Notes: generated by a model not told the origin, from the sequence alone. DNA of 64,000 nucleotides from Taenia hydatigena (GCA_036345935.2 JADWOT020000001.1:27065232-27129231); one strand, 5' to 3'; positions 1-11,515 are shown, numbered from the stretch's first letter. Numbers and translations: made by a program.

Positions 1-2930
1 GCCCACGACTTGCAACGCATGCAGGTAAAGTTAAAAGAAACTTGCGACTGCCTACGTCCATTTTCATTACACTGTGTCAGTAGAGCGCATCAGCAACCCA
101 TACACCAAAGAGTTATCATTATGCTATCGTCTTGGTACTGAGGCTTCCAAAGATTTGCGATTTTCCACACATTATAAAATTGACGATGCGCATGGAACAG
201 CTTTATCAAGTGCACTTTGTTTATTTGTCATAGCTTAAGCCTAAAGGGTATTTTGCAGACGGTTCATTTCTTTGAACACCTACCCGCGATAGGAGCGTCT
301 ACCCACTGGGCGGTCTCCTCCTCCATTGCGCGATTTTGGGTAGTTTATATATCCTTATAATGATTAGTGCAGTGAACTGTGAACTTCTGCTAGCAAGCAA
401 TTTCTAGCAGATAAGTGCCACTTACCTAGCAGTTCATCTCTAGTCACTGGTATATCTTGCTCAGTTGTTACTTATATGAAAACAAGATATAAGGTACACA
501 ATACCGTATGACTTGCAGCAGATGTTAGTGATGGGGAGGAAAAGCACTAATTAAAATAGACATGATGCAGTGTTTCAGCTAAAATCGTTTTAGCTCATTA
601 TTGGCACAGTTTGTGCGTGAACCACCAAGTCAATTTTAAGTTTGTGGCAGGACGAACCAAATCGTGTGCTGCTCTTATGTATTGCGACATAGGCATTGTT
701 ATGGCATGTGATTGTATTCATCCAAAACTACTGTCTGTCGACTCTCGTTGTTAGTAAGTGCAAAAAAAAGCTCTGTAACGACTAAGGCACTTACTTGGGC
801 TACGGTCTTGCCACACGTAAAACTGCTTTGACTGCCGCAGTTAAGCAGAATTGCATCCACACAAATTTTGCCACATCAGCCAAAATCGCAAAGTAGCTTT
901 TGAGTGGAGTAAGAATTTGTCCTTGAAATTGTTGTCTGATCGCCGTTTATGGAATTCGAGGAAGCCTGATAATCGCTGTGCTGTGAATTGTTTCGCGCTA
1001 TCACTCTCAATAGTGGCGAGATGCATTTTTCGACTTCTTTAAGGCATTGATGCATACGCAAAATCAGCTTTTCCAAGTTGGGTAGTTACACGCCATAATG
1101 TTATCTTTAAAGAAATGCGTGCTTGTAAAACAGAATAACCACTGTCGAAACCACAGAAGTCGACAAACTGACTGCAGTTATGAAGCAAAAGAGGTACTTT
1201 GAAAAGGATGACATCTACTACAAGGTATGCAGAGGATTGGAGAAATGTTATTGAGGGCGCCAAGTCAGGTTGTTCATTCTAGGATTAACACGGGTTGCGG
1301 GTCAGCGAAAGAACTTCCCATCTCTTCATTCTTTCCTTCCTTTCTACGCCAAAATACAGCTTGCCTGTCCCATACGTGTCATGCTATCCTATCCCTGTAT
1401 CTCAGCGGAGGAATCCATAGTACTGTCAACATTAAGAACACTGCCGGAGGTCGCAATTAACACCGAGGGGGACAATTACCTTACCTTGACTTGCAAGATG
1501 TCTCAAGAATGGATTGATAACGACGGAACCGATCGTTTATCGCTGTATGCATTGGGGCAAAAATCAAAAATTTCTCACAAACTACTCATGACTAGGCATC
1601 AAAGGCAAAAACACAAACAGTGCCTACTGCTGCCCATTCGGTGTATGCACACTGCATGTGACAGTCAGTCATGATCGTCATCATTTTTCGTGCAACCATT
1701 AATCCACCAATGCAGCTCTCTTTACTGTCCTCACTTAAGAACCATAAAGCAACATCTTAATCAAATTCGCGGTCACAATTCCTCCCTACATGATTTCGAG
1801 GACTCTTTGTGTACCAACTTCAGCTCCTCTACAGGACCATGGGGGATAGTTAAGTGGCTGGCAGCATTTGTAAAACCTTATTCGTTTCCCTCAATTTTTC
1901 GATGATTTGAAATTGCAATCAGGTGGCCTAAACAAGGATCAATCCTGGAAAATCACTGGGCTACCTTTCTGATGCAAAGATGTCTGTAAAACCAACAAAA
2001 TCACTATTCAGCATAAATATAGTCGCTGTCTTTGATTTGGTCATGACTAGGGCGCGTGGATGAGGCGCTGGAACATAGTAGGAGCGTCTGCTTACTCACC
2101 AAATTATTCTTCCAATCACCGTTTCCATCAGACACCTTCAGAGACTTGGTATGGCAACCAAAAGAAGGGCGAAATCCATTTGGGTGAGAAAATTGCAAGA
2201 CTAGTGGTAAGCACTGCTTCAAGCCTCTGACAGTGTCGTACAGGCACCAGTGGTAAGGAGAGCTAGCTAAATAACTTATCGTGGCTGGTATTGAAGGAAG
2301 CAGTGCTAGTACAGATCGGTGTATGGAATGGGTGGACTGAAAAGCGTGTGAAGGCGTTGATTAAAAGCCGCAAATGAATAATAGGACAATGAGAAGGAAA
2401 TGCTTCTGCTAAAACAATCATGCGGAATGAACGTATGAACCTACGGCCTATACCTTCTATACGGTAAACCAGCTGGAATCGTATTCGTTTCCTCTTGTTT
2501 CCCACTGCTTGTCCTAAGGCATCGCTTCTCCTGAGATAGCTCCGTGCCGACACGAGGCAACAATCACCTTAGGCTCAGCCTTATCCCCCTTGCACACCGC
2601 TTTCTGCCTATACCATGGTGACGCCATTCTCAACCTCACTTTAAAAGTTTGCTGGATTAACGCGATGACTGACGGGAGTAAGGTCTTCTCGAAAGACAGG
2701 TAGAAAACAAGGAATTGAGAGGCTTAGGATGAAAGGGTAGTGATTGCTGCCATTGCAGTACTATTCGCCTTCATGCTGCATCCTCGACCCAAATTGTCAG
2801 CTACGTTTGGTGAAATAGGGGACCCCGTGGTTAGAGTGACCCAATCGAAGCCACCACACGAATGCACTCAGTACAGGACTCAACGAACTACGTCAGAAAG
2901 TCCACTTTAATAGCAAAATGACTTGTAACC
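1..2930. other. Region with no recognised gene
   Basis: I see no identifiable gene or match to the repeat families found elsewhere in the window. The longest frame runs 1270-1674 on plus (134 codons) and includes a protein-like middle part (ISAEESIVLSTLRTLPEV) after a possible acceptor at about 1400 (tatctcag). A frame on plus at about 2098-2190 (SPFPSDTFRDLVWQPKEGR) and one on minus at 2263-2553 are also open. None has two good splice sites or a recognisable motif, so all are left as uncertain. Confidence 0.4.
1270..1674 (+). other. Uncertain 134-codon open frame
   Basis: The frame starts with ATG and ends with TGA. The part from about residue 45 to 105 has a balanced composition (VLSTLRTLPEVAINTEGD, then WIDNDGTDRLSLYALG), unlike the random frames around it. 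There is a possible acceptor just upstream of this part, but no clear donor and no second copy in the window. I do not recognise a family. It may be a single exon or chance. Confidence 0.2.
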
Positions 2931-2939
2931 TTATTCCCT

Positions 2940-3395
2940 TCAGCATGAGTCAAAAGAAGTAGTTCACAAGCATTCAGTGGATTGACCTGCGGTCTCGATG
3001 GCAAACGCTCCAAATTCAGCTCCAGTCTAAAAGAGGACAGGTGAGAGGGAGGAGAAGGCAGTAGTGGGCGAGAGAAAGAAAGGAGTTGAATGAGAAATCA
3101 TTTTAATAAAAGTCATTTGTTACGCAGAACGCTCTGCAGTTCCTCAAATGCAGCATCACCCTTCTCTTCAAAGTCATAATGAAGGAACCAACTTCAACAG
3201 TTCCGACATCTCCGATTAACCCACATTATTCACGCTTCCACCGCCTTGGCTCTAAACCAACTTTCCTACCCTCACAAACAACATCACCCTCCACCGCAGT
3301 AAAAACTCTAGCATTCCAACTCCTCCAATCAACCCATTTCAACGTCATGCGTGCGCATGCACAATTCATTGGAGGAGTGAACTGCTGAGTCCAAA
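2940..3395 (+). repeat. Repeat R3, copy 1
   Basis: This block is present in inverted orientation at 31390-31850 with high identity over about 450 bases, and as a shorter diverged copy at 18130-18290 (plus). The frame from 3179 (MKEPTSTVPTSPINPHYSR, then HRLGSKPTFLPS) stays open in all three copies, with mostly substitutions between them, which suggests an old coding exon or a shared constraint. The copy ends abruptly near 3400, where gene X sequence begins, so this is a rearrangement junction. Confidence 0.7.
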
Positions 3396-3399
3396 ACCA

Positions 3400-3545
3400 T
3401 TCGAAGAAAAGAGAATCCTACGCCGTATTTCTGCTCGCCTACGTGAGCTTTGCACTGCTCAATTGGAGCAGTAGTACACTGAACCTACTCACATGGTCCT
3501 ACATGTGGGCAATTGTTGGAATCGCTGGAACCCTTGTCGACAGTA
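3400..3545 (+). pseudogene. Gene X transmembrane exon, 5'-truncated copy
   Basis: The frame reads SYAVFLLAYVSFALLN, then LNLLTWSYMWAIVGIAG, then TLVD, followed by a donor-like TGTAAGTG. It matches the 3' half of the intact minus-strand exon at 37041-37346; the 5' half is replaced by repeat R3 at about 3400. The hydrophobic stretches would be two membrane spans. The family is not recognised. Confidence 0.65.
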
Positions 3546-3579
3546 AGTGTGTCCATTTCGCTAATAAATCTGCTGCCTT

Positions 3580-3960
3580 GCAGATGTGACAAGGAGGGAA
3601 GGTGAGGTGGGGAGCGCCACCAGCGCTCAGTTGGAGTTGAGGTGAGAACCTATGGGCGCCACCACCGAAGGCTGCCACCAGCCTCAGTGGACCAGGAGAC
3701 AACCAGTTTTGCAATATCTCCCCTTCGTGACGAGGAGGTTGCACCGGCCACTGAGGCCGTGTGTCTAGGCACCGATCCAAGTGAGTCTCACTCCCTTCTC
3801 TCCTCCTCCTCCTCCTCCTCCTCCTCCTTCTCCTCCTCCACCTCGTACAGGTCAAGCCACTTTGTAGGGGTTGCATAGCGGCTCTAGCCCAAGTCTTACT
3901 TCATGCTTTGTGCTCAATCACTTGGTCCATAATTACTTGCAGACTTAGTATACGTCATTC
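3580..3960 (+). pseudogene. Gene X basic tail exon, broken copy
   Basis: After an acceptor-like ccttgcag the sequence follows the tail exon intact at 36802-36999 (minus). The recognisable part is RRLPPASVDQETTSFAIS, with a donor GTGAGT at about 3781. The first part is shifted out of frame by small indels, so a TGA appears early in the expected frame. A CTC microsatellite (about 3798-3842) follows, then a piece equivalent to the next exon (gtag followed by GGTTGCATAGCGGC). Confidence 0.6.
3798..3843. repeat. CTC trinucleotide microsatellite
   Basis: About 15 units of a ctc/tcc-type trinucleotide lie in the intron-like stretch after the gene X tail exon. The same position in the 36.7 kb copy also holds a short trinucleotide run. 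Confidence 0.85.
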
Positions 3961-3984
3961 AGCTGACTTGCCTTCATTGTTTGA

Positions 3985-4430
3985 GCACACACTTACAGTC
4001 GACAAGGGTTCCAGCGATTCCAACAATTGCCCACATGTAGGACCATGTGAGTAGGTTCAGCGCACTGCTCTAATTGACAGCGTGCAATGAGTGAAGCAGA
4101 CTGGTCGTGAATGATAGAGCAATGTGAGGCTTTGTAAACGATCTGGACAAAGAGAGTCTCGACGACCACATAGCTGTAGTTAATGTAGACAGGTTGAAGC
4201 ACACTAAGTGACATGCGATCTAGAGAGCCAAATACCACTCCGAGTCATGCTTTTCTGTGGCTGTCGTGTTGTTAGGCCTCGAGGGTGATCTGGATAATGC
4301 GAAAGCTAAAAGCAGAATTGAGGGGTCTTCATGGATCATGTCCAATGGTAATGCAATGGGAGGAGTGAAGGAACAAAAAGCCAGCGATTAAGTGTGGGAT
4401 GATGCAGTCATTAGTCAAAGGTGTTCCAGC
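3985..4430 (-). pseudogene. Gene X transmembrane exon with internal deletion
   Basis: Read on minus, this copy has the exon start (acceptor ctttgtccag followed by ATCGTTTACAAAGCC) and the exon end (TGGTCCTACATGTGGGCAAT to a GTAAGT donor). About 180 bases in the middle are missing compared with 37041-37346, which removes the first membrane span and shifts the frame. It lies head-to-head with the plus copy at 3400-3960. Confidence 0.65.
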
Positions 4431-5448
4431 AACTCATTTTCCTCTGTCTGTTAAATATATGCATTCTACTCTGATATTTGCCTTCTTTTGCCTTCAAGGG
4501 AGACTTCGAACCCTACAATAAGGAGCTAGCTTGGAAGTAAGATTATGAGGAAAAGAAAGGAAAAAAAGAGGAGGAAGGAAAGACCGCATTGACAAACTTA
4601 CAAGAATAGGAGTTTAATGATGCAATTCTAAGCCCTAACATTATCTGTGGATCAGTGAACATGCCTCATACTCCCTTAGCCTTCTCATGTCTCTTCACAG
4701 AGGGAATCAAAAGCTTACATAACTCAACACAAAAGGTAATCCTGTTAAGTTGTCAAGCGCTTCCATCCCTATCATCATCAACTATCCCAGCAGAATCCAA
4801 CCCGTTTTCACAATTGCATTCGGTTACTGGCAGATCAGGTAAGTTCAGACAATTACAAGTCATGTCATGACAGCTACCACAAGAGGTATAAAGTCAGGTA
4901 GCGCTTTACTAAATGGAACAACTGCCAATACGACTGATGCTCAAATCAGGAAGTAATTACGAAGTTGGCTACTGTGTCACTGCGTCTACGTGTAGTGGGA
5001 TGTGCAGACATCGCAACCGGAAATTGCCATCTGAAAACGTAGCTTACATCCGACCAACCAACAAGATGTTAAGCAGGATTTTGTACAAATGCGCATCTTA
5101 TGTAAAGGTGAACGACACCTGAAAGTCCATGTGAATAAGTTCAATCCATTGCTCCAATTGAGCAACGCGTCTATTCGCTTTGAACATGAACTTTGCTACA
5201 AAACACGTGCCTAAAGTAAATTAGAGTGTAAAACTAGTAAAAGAAATGAGATTGCTTGCTGTGATATGAATTACTTTTACGATTTGCTGGCAAACAATAA
5301 AATATCACTATTGCGCATTTATTTTACTGGCACAAATTGTCAACTGATGTTAGTAATTTTGCTACCCAAATTATACGCAAAAGTCGAAACTGTTAGTATT
5401 TGTTGTAATTATAGTCTTATCAAAGATACATGAAAATTTAAATGTTGT

Positions 5449-5769
5449 TTGTTTTATCGGACGAGCTTTGAACTGATTGGTCAGGTTTGTGCGCGGCTTG
5501 CGCGAGTGGTGCGCGTTTTCGGGGATAATTATTCTGGATTAATGCGCCTTTATCTGCTGCCAAAAGTCGGCATCTCGGTAGGTATTGAGTATCTCTTTAT
5601 TGTTTTTAGCTACTTACTTGTCGTAAGGTACTTTAAATGTCGATTTGCCTCCTTTATACGCAAAGGCCTCTCAGTGGGACTGTTGACGGTTATTTGTCAA
5701 CTGCAAGGTGTCCTGACGTGCATGTTTCGCTGTATGGGCATAAATTTTGACTGTTTTTGCGGTCTGTGA
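5449..5769 (+). other. Gene Y hydrophobic open frame
   Basis: A 106-codon frame contains IEYLFIVFSYLLVVRYF and LSVGLLTVICQLQGVLT, like membrane spans. The equivalent stretch near 38690-38950 shows similar sequence but a broken frame, and GTAGGT after the LLPKV stretch could be a donor in both. No family is recognised. It may be exon plus intron read through, so its coding status is uncertain. Confidence 0.25.
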
Positions 5770-5896
5770 GGTTGTTTGTATTCTTACTGACGTTTGAATT
5801 TGAGTGATGAGGCATAATTTTGTGGAGAGGTGCTAAAACCCTACCAAGTGCTTGGAAATTACTTGCTTGGTGGTTTCTTGCGATTAAGCACCCATT

Positions 5897-6082
5897 TTAT
5901 AGATGTGCGTAGATATATGCCTTTGCTTTCTTGATCAGTTTATTTGTTAGACCAACCGTTTCAGAAATGGGTGCAGTTGCTGTCACAGCTTTTTGTTTTC
6001 CATTTGCACTGCCTAATCGCGTTGAATTTTTTGCTGCAAAACACTTCTTTGGATTGAGTGCGATTGCTTTGGCTGTTTTCAA
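5897..6082 (-). other. Antisense frame kept open across R2 copies
   Basis: On the strand opposite to gene Y this frame reads KAIALNPKKCFA, then GSANGKQKAVTATA, then GLTNKLIKKAKAYIY. Equivalent frames are open at 14129-14314 (minus) and 22960-23164 (plus strand of the inverted copy). The fourth copy, near 39155-39300, is frameshifted. Differences between copies often leave the residue unchanged. It could be a nested exon or a by-product of recent duplication; no family is recognised. Confidence 0.3.
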
Positions 6083-6422
6083 GGAGTTTGTTGTTTTAGT
6101 AGGAATGGGTTTTGATGAATGAGGTTCACTTTAATGAAGGGACTTGCAAGTTTGGTAAAGTAAACGGGAAAGTTTCATATTATGGCTGTTAGGACGTTTT
6201 GTTTTCCAACTACGATGCCTACTCGTGCGCACTTTTCGCTGTATGGCACTTGAAGTGATAAATTAAGATTGTTTAGGCTATTTGTAATTAGTTTGCTTTC
6301 TAATGACGATAGATTTTGTTGGGAGGAGTTCTAACTTTGCTAAGGATGTGGCAACTAATCATTTTTATTTTCTTGCTACTAAGTATTCACTATATTTATA
6401 AGTGTTATTGTGCATTTTTTAG

Positions 6423-6526
6423 CTCGTTTTCGTGGTAGAATAGACACAGAAGGAGAAGATGAAGATGAGGCTGCAGCAGTAATGGGTGTGAATCTCGCCT
6501 TTGCTATCACTTCGCATATTTCTCAG
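6423..6526 (+). pseudogene. Gene Y acidic exon, splice sites intact
   Basis: A clean acceptor (gcattttttag) and donor (TCTCAG then GTAAGA) bound a 104-base exon. The frame enters after one codon base and ends on a codon boundary. It encodes RIDTEGEDEDEAAAVMG, then NLAFAITSHISQ. The copy at 22600-22690 (minus) also keeps both sites; those at 14640 and 39610 have lost the AG of the acceptor. Function is unknown. The exon looks intact but the rest of this gene copy is damaged. Confidence 0.5.
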
Positions 6527-6973
6527 GTAAGATCGGATTGTGCTAAATGAGTTGTTGCTGTCCTTTGTTGTGTGCAGCGGTGGAATCAATGTGCGTTCAT
6601 ATGTTGGGTGGGAAAGTGCTTTCTTTTTTATCTGGGTTATTTGTTGTGTTGATGTGATCATTGCTGTGAAACATGTTGTGCAGAGGGCCACGGTGATAGC
6701 TTAATCGTGGGTTCCTCAGCTTTAACGGCATAAGTTGGTGTCTCTGAGTGAGGTGGACGCAGCAGTGGTAGGAACGGAGGAAGAAGAAGTGGCTAGTGGG
6801 AGGCTTTGGCATCACCACGCAGACTGTACTTTGTAGCAGTCTTAGGTTTTTGCTTGTTGAGGTGTTTGTTTCTTGTTTTCCTATCAGTAGTTATGTTTGT
6901 GAATGTTAGCTTTGCAGTCATTGGACCCTCACACATCGGTCTTTCCATTGTTTGGTTTTTTTTCCTTTTCAGA

Positions 6974-7045
6974 TGCTACAAACTTACCTTGGTGGTTGTG
7001 ATGGTGAAGTAACATGTGATGAGTGTGTGGAATGGTGGGCACTGC
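6974..7045 (+). pseudogene. Gene Y Cys-containing short exon
   Basis: After an acceptor (ttttcag at about 6967-6973) the frame reads LQTYLGGCDGEVTCDECVEW. The same exon is found near 15262-15327 (plus) and 22000-22040 (minus), with a possible donor (GAATG then GTAGGC, here GTGGGC). The spaced cysteines (C-x6-C-x2-C) are notable but too short to name a domain. Confidence 0.4.
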
Positions 7046-7239
7046 AAGATGTTGGAGTAATTCGCGGTGGCGGTGGCGGTGGCGTCTCAGTCTGGGTCGT
7101 GCAATGCGACTGTTGGCATGGACGACAGGGTCTACTACTACTATTGTGTCTCCGTCTCTTTTTCTTAGCGGGCATGGGTTGCTGGGTGGCGGAGAAGGAG
7201 GAAAAAGGCTGGGGTAGCTGTGCCGTGGGTGTGAAGGAG

Positions 7240-7345
7240 TGAAGGAGACGTTCTTTTATGACGAAGATGACGACGACGACGAATGGAAGCGCTATGAGCC
7301 AGAGCTCACTGGTGGCAACTGTGGCATATTTTGCTTCCGGATGTG
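7240..7345 (+). pseudogene. Gene Y acidic/aromatic exon
   Basis: The frame reads KETFFYDEDDDDDEWKRYEP, then GGNCGIFCFR. The inverted copy at about 21665-21780 gives the same segment (TFTYDDDNDNEWKRY, then GGNCGMFCFR) and keeps a donor-like CAG-GTACGG that here reads GGATGTGC. This copy also carries a 2-base deletion upstream of the exon start. No named family is recognised. Confidence 0.45.
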
Positions 7346-7754
7346 CGGAAATGTTTCTGCTTTGGGAGGGTAGAGGTTAATTTGTTGCTGACTGTATAGT
7401 TGATGAGTAGTGGTGCATCATCTCAGAGGAGGTATGTAGTCGAGCAGGTCTCCACTGTTGGGTGTGTTGGGCGCGAACTGTTGGGTGGGAGGCGGGGGGC
7501 GGGTGTCGTGCCACTCCCGCCATTACTGCGACTTAGTCTTAGGCGTGAGAATGGATGGAAAAGGATTTGAAAAGGAGGGACTGGGAGAGACGGCGTGGGG
7601 AGCATTTAGGGCAGAAAGCTGAGGCGGCTTTTAGGCCCCACTCGGACTAATTACTATTGGGATTGGGGAGACTGGTGCGCTGTGGCATGACGCTTGGGTG
7701 GATTAGTGGTGGTCCCTCGTGTCGGTACGAGGACTGGGTGTGCCTTTGCTGATC

Positions 7755-8040
7755 TGTGCTTTGCTCTCAGAAGGAGAGCGAGGCAGCATCGCCATCTTAC
7801 AGCGCTTTCTCGATGTTTGAGGCGCAATGCTTGCGGAATACTTGGAGGATGGGGAGATGGTGGGTACTCCACGGCACATCGGCGGTTGGTGGATGCGGTC
7901 GTGCCGACTTAGTCTCCTCCGCTGTCCTGCTTTCGTTAATGCCGCTGGCGCCATTGCTGTTGTTGCGTACCCGTGAACTTCACCGGTGGGGACATTCGTT
8001 CCTTCATCCAACGGCTCCCATCGCAACGACAGTTTCGTAA
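7755..8040 (+). pseudogene. Gene Y exon candidate missing from the inverted copy
   Basis: After an acceptor (ctttgctctcag, ending at about 7770) one frame reads GSIAILQRFLDV, a stop, then MLAEYLEDGEMVGTPRHIGG and further open codons to a second stop. It looks like decayed coding sequence. This stretch lies in the roughly 630-base segment present here but absent from the 19.86-24.29 kb copy. Another frame (from 7756) is open for 94 codons, so frame choice is uncertain. Confidence 0.3.
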
Positions 8041-8819
8041 ATCCTTTACATTGACTGGCTGTTATTAATGGCGTCTCGCCTCTCTGCGACGCGTGGCGAC
8101 ACAAGAGCTTCAATTTACTACAGACTCACTGTGGATAATGTATTTTGTGTAGGTGTGCAAGTGAACAATCCATATCAAGTTTCGTACCTTTCTTGGATTT
8201 ATGCAAAGTCTCTATGCAGTTAACTTGCTCATTGAAATGCAAGCACTGTCTCGACTTATGTAAGTAAACGAAACCAAACCAACGGCGATGTGTTTGTAGC
8301 AGGTTATATCAATGTTTTATTCAAAATACGGGTTTTTTGCGAGAAAACACGACTGTTAAGGTATTGTTTTCACAGTTGTCAGGTTCCTTGTATCCTGAAA
8401 AGGTAGAAAGTGTTGGAGAAAATATGTAAATGTATTTTGCAGCCATAAAGTACTAGCAGTAGTCAGTATTTGCTGTTGAACTAATCGTTGGAAAGGCTTA
8501 AACGCATCTGAGGGTGTAAATGGTAATCTTACCAAGTGTAATGAGGGAGAGAACGCTGGTTCCTCACTAATGCGAAAGCCTAACTTGGCATTAGAGAGGG
8601 CGGATCTGTAAGTACTTTTGAAAGACTGTCGTCTTCACTTCAGAAGCCGTTGGATGAGGAAGTGTGGCGATTAGGTGCTGTTCACAGCGATTGAATCGGT
8701 CCTTCGCCGTAGTAAAGGACGATGCTTTGAAATGTGCATATTTAATAGTCGCTGATGGAGACTGTTTTAGGGACTGGTCTGGAGGCTGTGACTATGGTAG
8801 TAAAGGAAGCAAATTTTCC

Positions 8820-9016
8820 TGCCGGGGATGGATCCTCCCTCAGCGATCCATGGCATCAATGGGCAGTCTTGAGGCGCTGTTCACCAGCTCACTCGCTCAC
8901 CCACCCACCCACTAAATCACCCGCCAGCCCATGCTCTGCTCGATGTCGTGGAGGACATAGGATGTTTGGAAGAGGTGATTGAAAGTACCCTCCCGTCTGT
9001 GCAGAAGACCACACGT
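8820..9016 (+). pseudogene. Gene Y late exon, frameshifted copy
   Basis: The first part reads SLSDPWHQWAVLRRC. After a shift the second part reads ALLDVVEDIGCLEEV, then STLPSVQKTT and a GTGAGT donor at about 9014. The inverted copy (20136-20445) carries both parts in one frame, with about 150 bases more at the 5' end. The frame loss here and a stop there mean neither is a working exon as it stands. Confidence 0.45.
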
Positions 9017-9245
9017 GAGTTTTTTCCCCTCCCCTCCCCTTTTTTCTTTCTCCTGCCCTTTTGTCTTCCTCTATTCTCTGCCGCCAGCACTGCTGCTGCT
9101 GCTCCTTATAGTAATGCGAATACTTTAGTTATTATCATTGCTGCTACCACTGGTAATGCTTAACTATTGCTACTGTTTAAACCAGTAAAGGCGCCTTCCT
9201 TCCTTCCGAATATGCAGGATGTGTTGGGTATTTAGGAGTAGGTTA
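9016..9245 (+). repeat. End of R2 copy 1
   Basis: A pyrimidine-rich stretch and short ctg runs match the reverse complement of 19863-20130. The homology between copies ends near 9240, marking one boundary of the duplicated unit. Confidence 0.7.
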
Positions 9246-9269
9246 GGGACACTACGCCGCCTTTTAAAG

Positions 9270-9970
9270 GCAAACAAGAACTACGACCATTTAAAAGAAA
9301 TGGGACATAAAATTAGACTTTTCCTGACACAAATCCGATGTTTGCTTGCAGCTATGTAGGCTGGTTTGTGGGCACAAAAACCTCCTGGAACTCATCACTT
9401 TCCATTGGCTATTGACCAGCGAATCAGATGGCGCTTAGCCGAGGAGAGATTTACGGTCGCCTTAGGGGATACCTGGATCGGCATTTTGGGGTCTGCGTCA
9501 AATCATCTTAGTTCTAATCGCACAACAAGTACATGATATCATTGTTGTAAGTCGACAGAGCAACCCAATTCATGGTAAATGAGGTTTGGGAACGATTTTG
9601 TATCAAGTACTAAGTTACCTTACGTCGCAAGGGATTGTCCTGATCACTGCCTATTCAATATCGAAACAAAAGCTAAGTTTGACAAGCGCAAAGCTACTTA
9701 AATAAACATTTTGCCATTCTTCTGCGACTTTTAATAAGACTTTATTTAACATCACCCAAGCTAGCTTCTTTTGAGCTAAAAAACATAGTCCTCATAAGTT
9801 TTCCCCTGCCCCGTGGAGATACATATGTAATTGTGTAAGTGAGACGCTGAAGGTAATGAAAAATCATTGCATTTTCACTTGTGAAGGTCATAGCACTCCT
9901 CAGAATGTGAAAATTTAAGCACCTTGAGACATCCCTAGACTCCCTTGAAGGCAAAATTGGGCGCATTACT
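9270..9970 (+). repeat. Repeat R4, copy 1
   Basis: About 700 bases are shared with 33190-33900 in the same orientation, at roughly 90 percent identity judged by eye. No frame is conserved over any length. Ends near ccatttaaaagaaatggga and ttcacttgtgaagg are the same in both copies. A non-autonomous mobile element or a large segmental duplication would both fit. I see no terminal inverted repeats or clear target-site duplications. Confidence 0.75.
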
Positions 9971-10110
9971 ATGGCAGAATATGCATATTCAATAAACAGA
10001 GGGCACAGGGATGCTGGCATGGCACAGAGGCCAGCCCACGCGACTAGGGCAGCATGGCCACCCAAGTCAGGGTAGCCTAAAGTGGCAGTCAAACAAACAA
10101 AGTAGTGCAC
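9940..10110 (-). repeat. Repeat R5 fragment
   Basis: Sequence around gccagcccacgcgactaggg and the reverse complement of ttgccttcaagggag matches 35200-35410. The shorter piece also occurs at about 4470-4510 and 37660-37700. It adjoins R4 here, whereas its counterpart at 35.2 kb lies about 1.3 kb after the second R4, so the blocks have moved with respect to one another. Confidence 0.6.
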
Positions 10111-11340
10111 ACTGGTTCCTCAATGCGTGTGTGTGAACTGGGACACCCCATCAGGAACCGACGCCAGCATTGTTGCCTACTCCATTGTTTACACATTCGA
10201 CACTGAGGTGTGGAAGCAGTATTGTCTCCCTTTGACGACGAATTTCACCTCCAATAATCTAAAGTCAAATCAAACCACTTCTGTCGCCGTTTGCGCACGC
10301 ATTGATGGGAGAGATTCTGACGACAGAGAGCACCTTGGTGCCCCAAACCAGCTTTGGAGCGCGATGAGTTCTCTATGCTCGATTTTGCTGAAAGCTGAAC
10401 CACCACTACTACCACTACTACTACTGCTTAGGACTAGCCATATCCACTATAATCAATTCTGCAACGCTGCCCATGTATCGTAACCGCTACTACTAATTAA
10501 GTTCGCACACTCATTAGTAGTAGTACTGCCTGGCAATAAATAAACTGCTGCCGAGAGTTGAACAGACGCTCCTCAATGTGAGCAGTTGCTAGTTAGTTGA
10601 CGTGTAGAATTCGACACTAATTATTGCCATTATTATGGGGCAAATTTATGGTTGTATCAAATGGGGGAGGAGAAAGCGTCTGTCACGACTGGAAGAAGCT
10701 CCTCAACGACCAGCAGACCTGCCCAGACTTCTACTGCAGTAATCACGACTGGCGGTGACTCGACCTACGCTGATTTGGCCATTGTAACTCTACTGGCCTT
10801 CATGGCTGCTACGCTTTCGTGACTTTTCTCGTAGGTCCGTACAACCAGTCACTAAGCGCTTCAGCTACTATGAATAGTGCAACTCCCTGTTTGCGTTCAT
10901 CAAAAAGGCTGTTTATTTTCTATTGCAGACTGCTGTCAACAAATGTTAAATGGCAACGGGCCAAAGATGCTAGCATTTGCATTCGTCTTCATCGACACTG
11001 AAAGGGGTTTACCTCTGTGAGGCAGGTAATCGGAAATCGCTGAACTGCAATGATACTTATCGTGGGAGGGAATGAAAGACAACGCTGTAATGCTGGGCGT
11101 GCCCTCAAATCCTCAGTGGGGGACGCTACTGTTTCGAGCTACACACCTAACATCAAAGTATACATTTGTCAGGTAGTTGCCTGATTAGCCAAAACGTTAC
11201 CACGCCTTACTGTTAATTGCACCTGTCATGGAGGATTTTCGCGTCGGTCCTCATACTACTTATTGGTTGGTAGGTATCTCAAAGATCTTGTTTGGTTCAT
11301 TCTTGCTGGACTATTCGTGCTAGCGACATTTGCTTGTGAT
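10110..11340. other. Stretch without a recognised gene
   Basis: The longest frame is 10127-10483 (plus, 118 codons), which ends in an ACT trinucleotide run (about 10400-10428) and shows no family motif. A palindrome-like pair of tactactaa/ttagtagta near 10488-10525 is simple repeat. I see nothing else I can support. Confidence 0.4.
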
Positions 11341-11515
11341 ATGCCTTTTAATTCCTCGTTCATCGAAGTGATGGCACTTCTCTCTCCTACTCTACTATAC
11401 ACCTTTCGTTACCCTTGCAATCAAATGTGGGATGACATCCCTCTTTTAATCTCAAGAGTCAATGCAATGAGTCATGAGCCTTATTTGGTTGATTTGCTTT
11501 AATCGTATCTGCTAG
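11340..11515 (+). repeat. Intron-like sequence shared by three USP5 fragments
   Basis: From about ttcctcgttcat to gagtcatgagcc the sequence matches 30355-30520 (plus) and the reverse complement of 43690-43850. It ends in an acceptor (gtatctgctag). Because intron and exon are copied together, these fragments came from genomic DNA, not from reverse-transcribed mRNA. Confidence 0.7.

Larger units (their letters stand above)
4430..9245 (+). repeat. Long repeat R2 (gene Y), copy 1
   Basis: This is the fullest plus copy of a multi-kilobase intron-containing repeat. Further copies lie at 13950-15330 and 37620-40110 (plus), 19860-24290 (minus) and 25860-26600 (minus, partial). Shared landmarks in order are a ttgccttcaagggag stretch near 4490, a DVQIR-type fragment near 4920-5130, a hydrophobic frame at 5449-5769, an AT-rich block ending tggagaggtgctaaaac near 5825, an exon at 6423-6526, a short Cys-rich exon near 6974 and an acidic exon near 7250. 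Compared with the 19.86-24.29 kb copy it has about 630 extra bases (about 7745-8375) and lacks about 440 bases near 8820. Confidence 0.85.

Noticed and set aside
10488..10530. Short palindrome of tac/gta units as a regulatory hairpin
   Set aside because: Explained by trinucleotide microsatellite sequence.
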